A stretch of DNA of 64,000 bases from Halomonas sp. (GTDB taxonomy: Bacteria > Pseudomonadota > Gammaproteobacteria > Pseudomonadales > Halomonadaceae): positions 25,855-89,854 of the forward strand of contig NZ_DRFS01000033.1 of NCBI RefSeq assembly GCF_011050415.1. Reading direction: 5' to 3'. Positions 54,037 through 60,398 of the stretch are shown here, one piece after another; within the stretch, counting starts at the first letter, position 1; every line of letters starts with the position of its first letter. The notes beneath the pieces were generated by a model. It searched no databases, was not told the origin of the DNA, and saw nothing but the letters and a program-made list of their open reading frames with translations. The position numbers and the translations under genes were made by a program.

Positions 54037-54060
54037 AATCTTCAGCCAATTTATTGTTAA
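53995..54060 (+). pseudogene. 5' remnant of a tumE-like toxin gene
   Basis: MDQGLDTLLELNGTNLQPIYC then stop. The first 14 residues match the reading upstream of the TumE gene near 57556 and the N-terminal pattern (L-D-x-L-L-x-L-x-G) of TumE/DUF6516 toxins. The remainder was replaced by the sequence leading to the Rpn gene. Bases 53808-53939 and 54061-54158 hold no other feature I can support. Confidence 0.6.
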
Positions 54061-54158
54061 GCCTGCAGGTTTCGATGCGATCGATGCTGGTTTGAGTCTC
54101 ACGGTGCCCGGCGCGGCTTCAGTCTACAGGCAGGAACACAAGGATATCAGGAGAGCAC

Positions 54159-55028
54159 ATGGCCGAACTACTCGACCCTACCAACGACTATGTTTTTAAA
54201 CGACTTTTTGCCCAAGCGCCTGATCTTCTTGTCAATCTGATCAATGACCTACGCCCAGACCTGCCTGACATCGCCTCAGTCGATATCCTCAACCCCAATA
54301 TTGAAGCGAACGAATTAACCGGCAAATACATTATTCTTGACGTTCTGGCGCGTGATGGCGAAGGCCACTGCTATAATGTAGAAGTACAGGTACGCCGCTA
54401 CGGTGCTTGGCACAAACGCGGCTTATTTTATCTTACCCGCACGCTGGGCTCACAGCTGAAAATGGGTGAAGATTATCAAGAATTACGGGCGTCAGTAGGG
54501 TTGCACCTGCTCGATTTCGACCTATTCACGGCCACCGAGAACGAGCGTCAACAGGCGATATGGCGCTTTGAAATGCGCGATGAACAACAGCCCAACGTCT
54601 CGCTCGGGAACATTCTGCAGATGAACCTGATCGAACTTGGCAAGGCTGATCGCCTGAGCTTGCCACCCGGCCCACTGCTCGACTGGATCACTTTTTTTAA
54701 GCATTGGCAGGAGGAGTTAACCATGGCTAATATTGCCCACGAGCCTGTCAAACAGGCCATGAGCCGCATCAAGCAGCTAAGCGCCGACGAGGAAACCCGG
54801 CGACTCGCCTTTGTCCGAGAGCGAGCACTGCGCGATGAGGTTTCGTTTATTAACGAAGCTAAGCGAGAAGGGCTTGAGCAAGGGATTGAGCAAGGAGTAG
54901 GAAAAGGCCGAAAAGACGTTGCTCGGAAGCTAATTGAAATGAATCTATTAACGGATGCTCAGATTGCCACGGCATCAGGGCTAGCGGAAGATGATATCAA
55001 AGCGCTGCGTAAGGAAATCAAGCATTGA
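54159..55028 (+). CDS. Rpn family nuclease (PD-(D/E)XK, transposase_31 type)
   Basis: 289 residues; ribosome site AGGAG before the ATG. The start MAELLDPTNDYVFKRLFAQA is typical of the family. The PD-(D/E)XK core lies in YIILDVLARDGEGHCYNVEV and continues Q-V-R: an Asp, then Glu-x-Gln. HKRGLFYLTRTLGSQL follows. The C-terminus (about 245-289) has an EGLEQGIEQGVGKGRKD linker and a small helical tail, LLTDAQIATASGLAEDDIKA. Rpn proteins cut DNA and have been tied to recombination and phage defence. It is followed directly by leftover tails of related genes. Confidence 0.85.
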   Translation: MAELLDPTNDYVFKRLFAQAPDLLVNLINDLRPDLPDIASVDILNPNIEANELTGKYIILDVLARDGEGHCYNVEVQVRRYGAWHKRGLFYLTRTLGSQLKMGEDYQELRASVGLHLLDFDLFTATENERQQAIWRFEMRDEQQPNVSLGNILQMNLIELGKADRLSLPPGPLLDWITFFKHWQEELTMANIAHEPVKQAMSRIKQLSADEETRRLAFVRERALRDEVSFINEAKREGLEQGIEQGVGKGRKDVARKLIEMNLLTDAQIATASGLAEDDIKALRKEIKH

Positions 55029-55646
55029 CCGCCAAGGCCATGAGCCGCATCAAACCGCTCAGTTCCGTCAAGGAAGCTCGGCTCCTCGCCCGGTTAACCG
55101 GTGTTCCAACAGAGTGCCATGGTTAACCACGTGGAGTGGAGGGAAGGCGATATATTTCATCTTGATGAAGGCGCGATTGTCAGCGACCCCGCTTGGTCGG
55201 ATCAAATGCGCAACGTGGCTGCGGCACTCTTTCGGTTGGAGCACAACCGTGATGAGCAAGACATGCTGGCAGTGCTCGGAACGTTGGTGGAGTGGCTTAA
55301 AGCCCCTGAGCAAACGGGCCTAAGGCGAGCGTTTGTGGTGTGGATACGCCGAGTGCTGTTACCTAGCCGGGCACCTGAGCTAGAGCTGCCTGACTTTACG
55401 GATTTACAAGATTTACACGAGGTGCATGACATGCTAGCAGAACGGATTAAGAAATGGCCTGAACAGTGGGAAGAGAGAGGTCGCCAAGCAACCTTGCGAG
55501 AAGCGGAAGAGCGTGTACTAGAAAATAAACGTAATGCCGCCCGCAGGTTAATTGCCCGTACTGAAATGAATGATCAGCTGATCGCTGAGATCGCAGAATT
55601 ACCGGTTGAAGAAATCGAAAAGCTGCGTGCTGAAACGCAGCACTGA
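55026..55646 (+). pseudogene. Mosaic Rpn remnants
   Basis: From 55026 the frame reads TAKAMSRIKPLSSVKEARLL, a second copy of the internal Rpn segment QAMSRIKQLSADEETRRL found at 54750-54815, and stops near 55125. A different frame from 55101 (MFQQSAMVNHVEWREGDIFH) carries the C-terminal half of another Rpn protein: MRNVAAALFRLEHNRDEQDM, LRRAFVVWIRRVLLPSR and the tail EVHDMLAERIKKWPEQWEER, ending ARRLIARTEMNDQLIAEIAE ... LRAETQH at 55646. No N-terminal nuclease motif is present. So at least two partial Rpn genes are joined here. The 55101-55646 frame may still be translated. Confidence 0.7.
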
Positions 55647-55874
55647 GTGCATGACATGCTGGCAGAAAATCTTGAAAACTGGGCGCAGCAAGAGCGTCAG
55701 GCGGGCCGTCAAGAAGGCCGTCAAGAAGGCCGTCAGGAAGGTGAGCAATTGGGTATCCAAAAAACTGCTCGAAACTTACTAAAGCTAGGGGTGCTCAGTA
55801 ACGAACAGATTGCCGAAGCGACTGGGTTAGCGGTTGACGAGATTGCCAAACTTCGCATTGAAGATAAGCACTGA
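55647..55874 (+). pseudogene. Orphan Rpn C-terminal tail
   Basis: 75 codons from a GTG right after the preceding stop: VHDMLAENLENWAQQERQAG, then a 12-base tandem repeat coding Gly-Arg-Gln-Glu, and the terminal helical unit LLKLGVLSNEQIAEATGLAV. Its first codons repeat those of the preceding tail (GTGCATGACATGCT at 55423 and 55647), marking a recombination junction. It may be a leftover, or a free-standing small C-terminal protein comparable to the short Rpn forms made from internal starts. Bases 55875-56110 contain no convincing gene on either strand. Confidence 0.55.
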
Positions 55875-56110
55875 CCCCGCCTTTAATAAGGGTTTAGCGT
55901 TTCGCTGGATGGTGTTGGCACGGCCACAACCGGCGTTGCGCTATGCAATCAGTACGAACCCTGGATATCGAAGCGCGGCAAGTACGGCGCATGGGCAGAT
56001 CGGCTTGTTGCTCGGTGTCCTGGGTTTCATCCATCCGTTCAGTGCTTATTCTATGAATCCAGGGATCAACGGGCGGCCATCGTTTAGTGAACCATTTTAA
56101 GAAGCTTGGA

Positions 56111-56704
56111 TTAAACCTTCGCATTTCCGGCAATCATCGCTTTAAAACCAGCTTTGGTGATGGGTTGTTGCTCCGCATCCACCACGGTGCCACCCAGGCG
56201 TGCTAGCTTTTTGGATAGCGACGCTAACTTAGCAAGCTGGAGTTTGCTGGGAGCAAGCATCGGGTTACTTTTGGTAATTTTAATGCTTACGCCTTTAATA
56301 GGGGGAAATACGGCGCTGTTTTCGGTTAGCGAAGGAAGTTGGCCCGCCGCACTCACATTCTCAATTTGAATTGGTGTACGTGAGGAGTCGTCAGCCACCT
56401 TGAATGTCTTAGTGCTCGGCTCATACACCGCTTTTAAAGAAGCAAGCATTAAGCTCAAGCGTTTATTCAAAGCAGGCGAAGGGCTTTCAAAGAGCACCTG
56501 CACCTCCCAGGAAGCGTGTTCTTTATTGAGCAAGGTAGGTGCTTCTAGCGTTGGCGCGGGGGGTTGCTGAAGGGAATGGTCACCGTCTTGGGCAAGTTGC
56601 CATGTTCGCCTGGTCAACAACAAATAAGTAGCAATACAACCAAAGGTAAGGCTCAGCCAAAGCGCGCAGATCGCAACGATTAGAACGAGCGTATGGGTAT
56701 CCAT
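56111..56704 (-). CDS. Membrane-anchored protein with ZipA C-terminal-like domain, copy B
   Basis: 197 residues. N-terminal membrane segment TLVLIVAICALWLSLTFGCI, continuing ATYLLLTRR. Linker to about residue 60, then the shared domain: WEVQVLFESPSPALNKRLSL, AAGQLPSLTENSAVFPPIKG, VSIKITKSNP and LSKKLARLGGTVVDAEQQPI. It is the paralogue of 52389-53072, and the conserved LARLGGxxxDxxxxPIT end is as in ZipA. It forms the duplicated unit with the two genes that follow on the plus coordinates (56802-57352). Confidence 0.55.
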   Translation of the reverse strand: MDTHTLVLIVAICALWLSLTFGCIATYLLLTRRTWQLAQDGDHSLQQPPAPTLEAPTLLNKEHASWEVQVLFESPSPALNKRLSLMLASLKAVYEPSTKTFKVADDSSRTPIQIENVSAAGQLPSLTENSAVFPPIKGVSIKITKSNPMLAPSKLQLAKLASLSKKLARLGGTVVDAEQQPITKAGFKAMIAGNAKV

Positions 56705-56801
56705 ATCCTTATCTCATGGTTATGAGCAATTTACGTAACTGCTCAACACAACAAAATATAGGCCAAAGCGCACAAAATTTGCAAGCTAACTAAAATGGAC
56801 C

Positions 56802-56996
56802 CTACCCAGAGAGCATCAGTTGCGTATGCTCGCGCTGCTGTTTCACAGCGTCATCTAAAATGGACAGCAGCTTGTCGTAATCCTCCGTCATTTCTTCATT
56901 TATGCCAGTAGCCTCAAAACGCTTGAGCGTTTGCAGGGTGTCATCAATCAGTGCCTGCAACTCGTCTATAACGCGCTGGTACTCATCAGCAGTCAT
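56802..56996 (-). CDS. Small helical protein, copy B
   Basis: 64 residues (MTADEYQRVIDELQALIDDT ... KQQREHTQLMLSG), paralogue of 53238-53432. Helical, acidic, no membrane segment. Its ATG overlaps the stop of the 119-residue gene as ATGA, so in copy B the pair is translationally coupled, while in copy A a 21-base gap separates them. Function unknown. Confidence 0.7.
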   Translation of the reverse strand: MTADEYQRVIDELQALIDDTLQTLKRFEATGINEEMTEDYDKLLSILDDAVKQQREHTQLMLSG

Positions 56997-57352
56997 AAAA
57001 TCCCTTCGGTTTGAAATGCCTGTACACGCTGGTAAAGCACTCTAGCACTATCAACGGCCACGCTTTCGTGTTGGTCTAGCGTGAGCAACACATCCTGGCG
57101 CGGGTCGTTCATCGCTGCTTCCAGCTCGTGACAGTAGCGTTTTAGCAAATGCTCCAGATTCATACGTATCATCGCAAGTTCGAGCTGAAACTCCGCCTGT
57201 AATTTAGTGTAGCGTTCGATTTCTGCTGGAAGTTGGCTTGTGCTAATGACAACGCTAATCGCCTGCTCAATATGCTTTTCGACGGCATTAAGTTTGGGGA
57301 TTAGCTCTTTCACTACGTACACAGCAGATACGGTGGCGGCGTGCGGCTTCAC
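56993..57352 (-). CDS. Helical protein of unknown function, copy B
   Basis: 119 residues, GTG start at 57352 with TTAGGAG upstream. AVYVVKELIPKLNAVEKHIE, IRMNLEHLLKRYCHELEAAM and DVLLTLDQHESVAVDSARVL are nearly as in copy A, so the duplication is recent or under selection. No membrane segment or catalytic motif seen. Confidence 0.7.
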   Translation of the reverse strand: MKPHAATVSAVYVVKELIPKLNAVEKHIEQAISVVISTSQLPAEIERYTKLQAEFQLELAMIRMNLEHLLKRYCHELEAAMNDPRQDVLLTLDQHESVAVDSARVLYQRVQAFQTEGIL

Positions 57353-57500
57353 GATACTCCTAACGATATAAGCAGTTTAATTTAAGCACCCAGCCTACCA
57401 GCACTTTCGGTTAGCCTAATGGTTAATTAAACCTATGAAGTAACAGCATATTGCTGCTCTGAGCACGACTGCGTATATCGCTTCACAAACGAGCTGACTG

Positions 57501-57597
57501 TTGACACCTGAAATCAACCCTCCTATATTCCGTCTATGGAATAAGGCATGAGTGTATGGATCAAGGGCTAGACGCTTTATTAGAGCTCAATGGTACT
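57501..57597. repeat. 97-bp direct repeat, copy B (5' region of tumE)
   Basis: Counterpart of 53940-54036. It carries TATTCC-N6-GGAATA (57535 region) and an ATG at 57556 that reads MDQGLDALLELNGTQYGI-stop. The following bases hold the intact remainder of the TumE gene in another frame. Bases 57353-57500 show lesser similarity to 53808-53939 as well. Confidence 0.9.
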
Positions 57598-57629
57598 CAG
57601 TACGGCATCTAAGGTGCTGAAGTTATTCT

Positions 57630-57920
57630 ATGAATCCAGGGGGCAAGTTTGAAGTGCAGCGAGTCAATACAACACCTAACATTCCCCATGGAATAAAGTA
57701 CAGCTTGACCCTGCATCATAAGAGCGGGACACGGCTACTAGGCTTTGACAACGCCCATGCTCCAAAAATCAAACGCAGAAAATTCGCGGGACGACGCAAA
57801 GAGTGGGATCACCGCCATTATCGCAGCGTTGTCAGTGATTACTTCTTTGATTCTGCGGCTCAGTTGATTGAAGATTTTTGGAAAGATGTCGATGAAATAC
57901 TCCAAGAGGAAGGTATATGA
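57630..57920 (+). CDS. tumE: TumE-type toxin (DUF6516), N-terminus probably frameshifted
   Basis: 96 residues from ATG 57630, with the family block PHGIKYSLTLHHKSGTRLLG, then FDNAHAPK, RRKEWDHRHY and a C-terminal acidic helix. Typical members begin with an L-D-x-L-L-x-L-x-G segment, which here is present in a different frame at 57556-57597; a net frame change between 57598 and 57629 is needed to join them. The toxin may thus be inactive or start at 57630. The stop overlaps the antitoxin ATG (ATGA). TumE/TumA is a type II toxin-antitoxin pair. Confidence 0.75.
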   Translation: MNPGGKFEVQRVNTTPNIPHGIKYSLTLHHKSGTRLLGFDNAHAPKIKRRKFAGRRKEWDHRHYRSVVSDYFFDSAAQLIEDFWKDVDEILQEEGI

Positions 57921-58270
57921 AAACCATCAAGATTGGCATCATGAACCGTGATGAGTTTCGTCAGCGCACGATCTCAATTGCCAAAGGCCTCTATAAGCCT
58001 ACTGCTGATGACCCAAAAGTATGGTTCGATAGCGTCGAGTCCATGTCTCGCCTGCTGAATACGAAAAATCTTGAACTTCTTAAAACGATTCGTCAATGCA
58101 AGCCGCTATCATTGGGGGAGCTTGCTGAAATAACCGGGCGTCGCAAAGAAAGCTTGAGCCGTACCATTAAGAAGATGGGCGATTATGGCTTGATAGAAAT
58201 CAAAGAAGGCCCCCGGCATGCCAAGATGCCTGTTGTTATTGCCGATAGTTTTGAGGTCAAGTTAATGTGA
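57917..58270 (+). CDS. tumA: TumA-type antitoxin (winged helix, HVO_A0114 group)
   Basis: 117 residues. ESMSRLLNTKNLELLKTIRQ, then PLSLGELAEITGRRKESLSR and KMGDYGLIEIKEGPRHAKMP form a MarR-like winged helix. The family is the usual partner of DUF6516 toxins. It probably represses its own operon; the TATTCC-N6-GGAATA repeat upstream of the toxin is a candidate operator. Confidence 0.8.
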   Translation: MKTIKIGIMNRDEFRQRTISIAKGLYKPTADDPKVWFDSVESMSRLLNTKNLELLKTIRQCKPLSLGELAEITGRRKESLSRTIKKMGDYGLIEIKEGPRHAKMPVVIADSFEVKLM

Positions 58271-58312
58271 AGGCAGTGAAAAATGGGCATGTTTTCATAG
58301 CGGCATACTGCT

Positions 58313-58627
58313 TCAAATAACGGCGTCTAGCCCCTTACGCTCAATTAAATTCAACAGCTTTAAAGATGGCCCACTCGGCTTTTTATCTCCCGACTCCCAT
58401 TTTTGAACGGTCGATGGGCTGGTATTGAGCATGGCTGCGAATACCGCTTGGCTTACATGCACATGCTCACGCAATGCTTTGATTTTTAGTGGTGAAAGTT
58501 CATGCACATCAAGGTGGCACAGTGCTTCAAACTCACTCATACGCCGCTTACTGATTAAGCCTACATTATGCAGACCGCTTACCGTTTCGTGCATTTCTTT
58601 TAAAATGCGGCTATCACGTTTTGTCAT
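58313..58627 (-). CDS. HigA/NadS-like antitoxin (XRE helix-turn-helix), apparently orphan
   Basis: 104 residues. C-terminal XRE domain: LSPLKIKALREHVHVSQAVF, AAMLNTSPSTVQKWESGDKK. The N-terminal part (MHETVSGLHNVGLISKRRMS) is the toxin-binding side of NadS-type antitoxins. A RelE-like toxin normally precedes such a gene, but upstream (58628-58700) there is no room, and rfbB remnant sequence begins. So the toxin seems to have been lost. Confidence 0.8.
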   Translation of the reverse strand: MTKRDSRILKEMHETVSGLHNVGLISKRRMSEFEALCHLDVHELSPLKIKALREHVHVSQAVFAAMLNTSPSTVQKWESGDKKPSGPSLKLLNLIERKGLDAVI

Positions 58628-58699
58628 TGCATATTTCCATGATCTCGCCAGCAGCCTGTGCTGCTAGGACCTGCAGCTAATTAGCGACTTAAGCTCAAC

Positions 58700-58991
58700 A
58701 TTGACGACCATGCGCGCGCCCTGTATCAAGTACTAATCCAAGGGCGCATAGGAAAGACCTACCACATTGGCGGCAACAACGAACACAGCAACATTGATGT
58801 TGTGCATGAGACATGCAAATTACTTGATGAATTAGCACGCCGCGCAGGTGGCGCCTATTCAGAACACATTCGTTACGTAACAGACCGCCCTGGCCACAAA
58901 CCAACGCTACGTGATAAATACAGCTAAAATGAAAAATGAGCTAGGCTGGCAACCCCAAGAAGGCTTTCACAGCGGCCTTCGAAACCACTAG
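58700..58991 (+). pseudogene. 3' remnant of rfbB (dTDP-glucose 4,6-dehydratase)
   Basis: The reading IDDHARALYQVLIQGRIGKT, then YHIGGNNEHSNIDVVHETC and YVTDRPGHKPTLRDKYS matches the C-terminal third of RfbB. A stop at 58925 is followed by MKNELGWQPQEGFHSGLRNH, the conserved end of RfbB, still partly in frame. The 5' two thirds are missing. A piece of rfbA lies at 59797-59865, so an rfbBA locus was broken up here. Confidence 0.8.
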
Positions 58992-59042
58992 AATGAGCAA
59001 TAAACAGGGCAGCATAGCTAACGTCATGGCCAGGAGAAACAT

Positions 59043-59213
59043 ATGAAACATACTACGCCAATGCCACCACAGCGCCATAAACGCGTTTTCTTAACTGAAG
59101 ACATGGAAGCCCACGCCAAAGAAATTTCTCAAGATAAAGAAAAATCGAGGAAATTTCTTATTAGGGCGGGTCTAATAAAGCAAAACGGCGAACCAACCAA
59201 AGAGTTTAGCTGA
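59043..59213 (+). CDS. Small protein upstream of the ART-like gene (candidate antitoxin)
   Basis: 56 residues (MKHTTPMPPQRHKRVFLTED ... KFLIRAGLIKQNGEPTKEFS). The gene before has AGGAG-type bases (CAGGAG at 59031) upstream of the ATG. Charged, without membrane segment; a possible helix-turn-helix cannot be confirmed. The stop overlaps the next ATG (TGATG), so both are translated together. Partner role is inferred from this layout. Confidence 0.7.
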   Translation: MKHTTPMPPQRHKRVFLTEDMEAHAKEISQDKEKSRKFLIRAGLIKQNGEPTKEFS

Positions 59214-59797
59214 TGCAAAGTGGCTATAAACTCTCTCCCTTAGTGGGCTATCACGGCTGCGATAAAGCAGTGGCTGAGAAAGTTTTATCTGGTCAAGCAC
59301 ACCTCAATCACAGCGAAAATGAGTATGATTGGCTTGGAGACGGCATCTACTTCTGGGTAGACAGCTACGAGCGCGCTTGGGAATGGGCCAAAATGCGCAG
59401 TAAAAAAAAGCCGTATGTGGTAGGTGCCTTCATTGACCCAGGCCTTTGCCTAAATTTAACGGATTACGGCGTTACATCAGAGCTAAAAACTGCGTACCAA
59501 TTTCTTAAAGAGACCTACGCACAAATAAGTGAAGATTTACCAACCAACGCTGTTATGCAACATGGCAAGCCCATGACACGTAAGCTAGATTGCGCTGTGA
59601 TTAAAGCCGCCCATCAGTTACGCCAAGATGTAGGCAAACCAAGCTTTGATACCGTTTACGGGGTGTTTGAAGAAGGTGCCGCACTCTACCCTGGCTCGGC
59701 CTTAAAAGAGCACACACATGTTCAGATAGCTGTGCGCAACCAGCAATCGATAATTGGCTATTTCAGGCCAGAGCAACTAATAAGTAGCACAACATAA
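59213..59797 (+). CDS. ADP-ribosyltransferase-like protein (candidate toxin)
   Basis: 194 residues. LVGYHGCDKAVAEKVLSGQA gives a possible active-site His, DWLGDGIYFWVDSYERAWEW a possible Tyr/NAD-binding strand, and GSALKEHTHVQIAVRNQQSI a C-terminal Glu and beta strand; the layout H ... G-x-G-I-Y-F ... E resembles DUF3990/PARP-like ART folds. No signal peptide. It is preceded by a coupled 56-codon gene and inserted between the rfbB and rfbA remnants. Family name and activity are inferred from fold-like motifs only; it may be a different, catalytically inactive fold. Confidence 0.5.
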   Translation: MQSGYKLSPLVGYHGCDKAVAEKVLSGQAHLNHSENEYDWLGDGIYFWVDSYERAWEWAKMRSKKKPYVVGAFIDPGLCLNLTDYGVTSELKTAYQFLKETYAQISEDLPTNAVMQHGKPMTRKLDCAVIKAAHQLRQDVGKPSFDTVYGVFEEGAALYPGSALKEHTHVQIAVRNQQSIIGYFRPEQLISSTT

Positions 59798-59865
59798 AAG
59801 GCATCATTCTAGCAGGCGGAAGCGGCTCTGGGCTTTACCCCATCACTCTGGGTGTTTCCAAGCAG
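59797..59865 (+). pseudogene. 5' remnant of rfbA (glucose-1-phosphate thymidylyltransferase)
   Basis: KGIILAGGSGSGLYPITLGV then SKQ, matching the nucleotide-binding start of RfbA (LAGGSGTRLYPIT-type). The Thr-Arg usually following Gly is Ser-Gly here, the start codon is gone (ATA), and after SKQ unrelated sequence begins. Only 23 codons remain. Confidence 0.8.
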
Positions 59866-60055
59866 CGCCCAACAATTCCTTCATTTGAGCCCGCTGCTGC
59901 TTTATCGCCTCGACTAAAATCGCCATCAGCGTGTCCTAATCTGCTAGCAGCTCTTCATCCATACCTGTTTCCTCAAAGCGCGTTAGTGTGGCTTGAATGT
60001 CATCAATGACCTGCTGCAGCTCGTCGATCACTTTCTGTTGTTTGTCCGGTGTCAT
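59843..60055 (-). pseudogene. Third copy of the small helical protein, with a premature stop
   Basis: From ATG 60055 the frame reads MTPDKQQKVIDELQQVIDDI, TLTRFEETGMDEELLAD, then a TAG at 59936-59938 where the paralogue has a Tyr codon, then DTLMAILVEAIKQQRAQMKE. It matches copy B (VIDELQALIDDTLQTLKRFE, EDYDKLLSILDDAVKQQREH). It lies against the rfbA remnant. Confidence 0.8.
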
Positions 60056-60109
60056 GCTCGCCTCGCATGGCGACTGGGTATTGAGGGGCTTCAGCCTTTC
60101 AAATTTTTC

Positions 60110-60313
60110 TTAATCAGCTTCTTCCCAAAGATCACTCTCATTCCTTCTTGTGTAATGCACCACATCTTCCCCACCTTCAACCGGGACACTAAGGCGCTTC
60201 TCAAATTCATCATTGGTTATAACACGGGGGGCTCTTTCTAAACCATCGAGTCCAACGGGATTGTTATTAGCCCAATCCCATAACTCATTTAACTTTTTCT
60301 GAGAGAAATGCAC
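60110..60313 (-). CDS. Small hypothetical protein
   Basis: 67 residues from a GTG at 60313 (VHFSQKKLNELWDWANNNPV ... RRNESDLWEEAD). No recognised domain. An alternative ATG does not exist within the frame. It ends 55 bases from the pseudogene 59843-60055. I rate it a possible but weakly supported gene. Confidence 0.4.
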   Translation of the reverse strand: MHFSQKKLNELWDWANNNPVGLDGLERAPRVITNDEFEKRLSVPVEGGEDVVHYTRRNESDLWEEAD

Positions 60314-60343
60314 AAAAATGGCCTTTTTATCTAATTAATAAAA

Positions 60344-60365
60344 AACGGGGCCTTTCGGCCCCGTT
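60344..60365 (-). terminator. Rho-independent terminator of fliC
   Basis: Stem AACGGGGCC / GGCCCCGTT with a four-base loop; on the minus strand a T-run (six T) follows. It lies about 33 bases beyond the fliC stop. Confidence 0.9.
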
Positions 60366-60398
60366 AGATATCGATCAATCAGCTTAAAAGCTAACCAA

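Noticed and set aside
55834..56133. Two overlapping opposite-strand frames of 80-90 codons
   Set aside because: Neither has a domain, a ribosome site or a paralogue; I treat the interval as unassigned.
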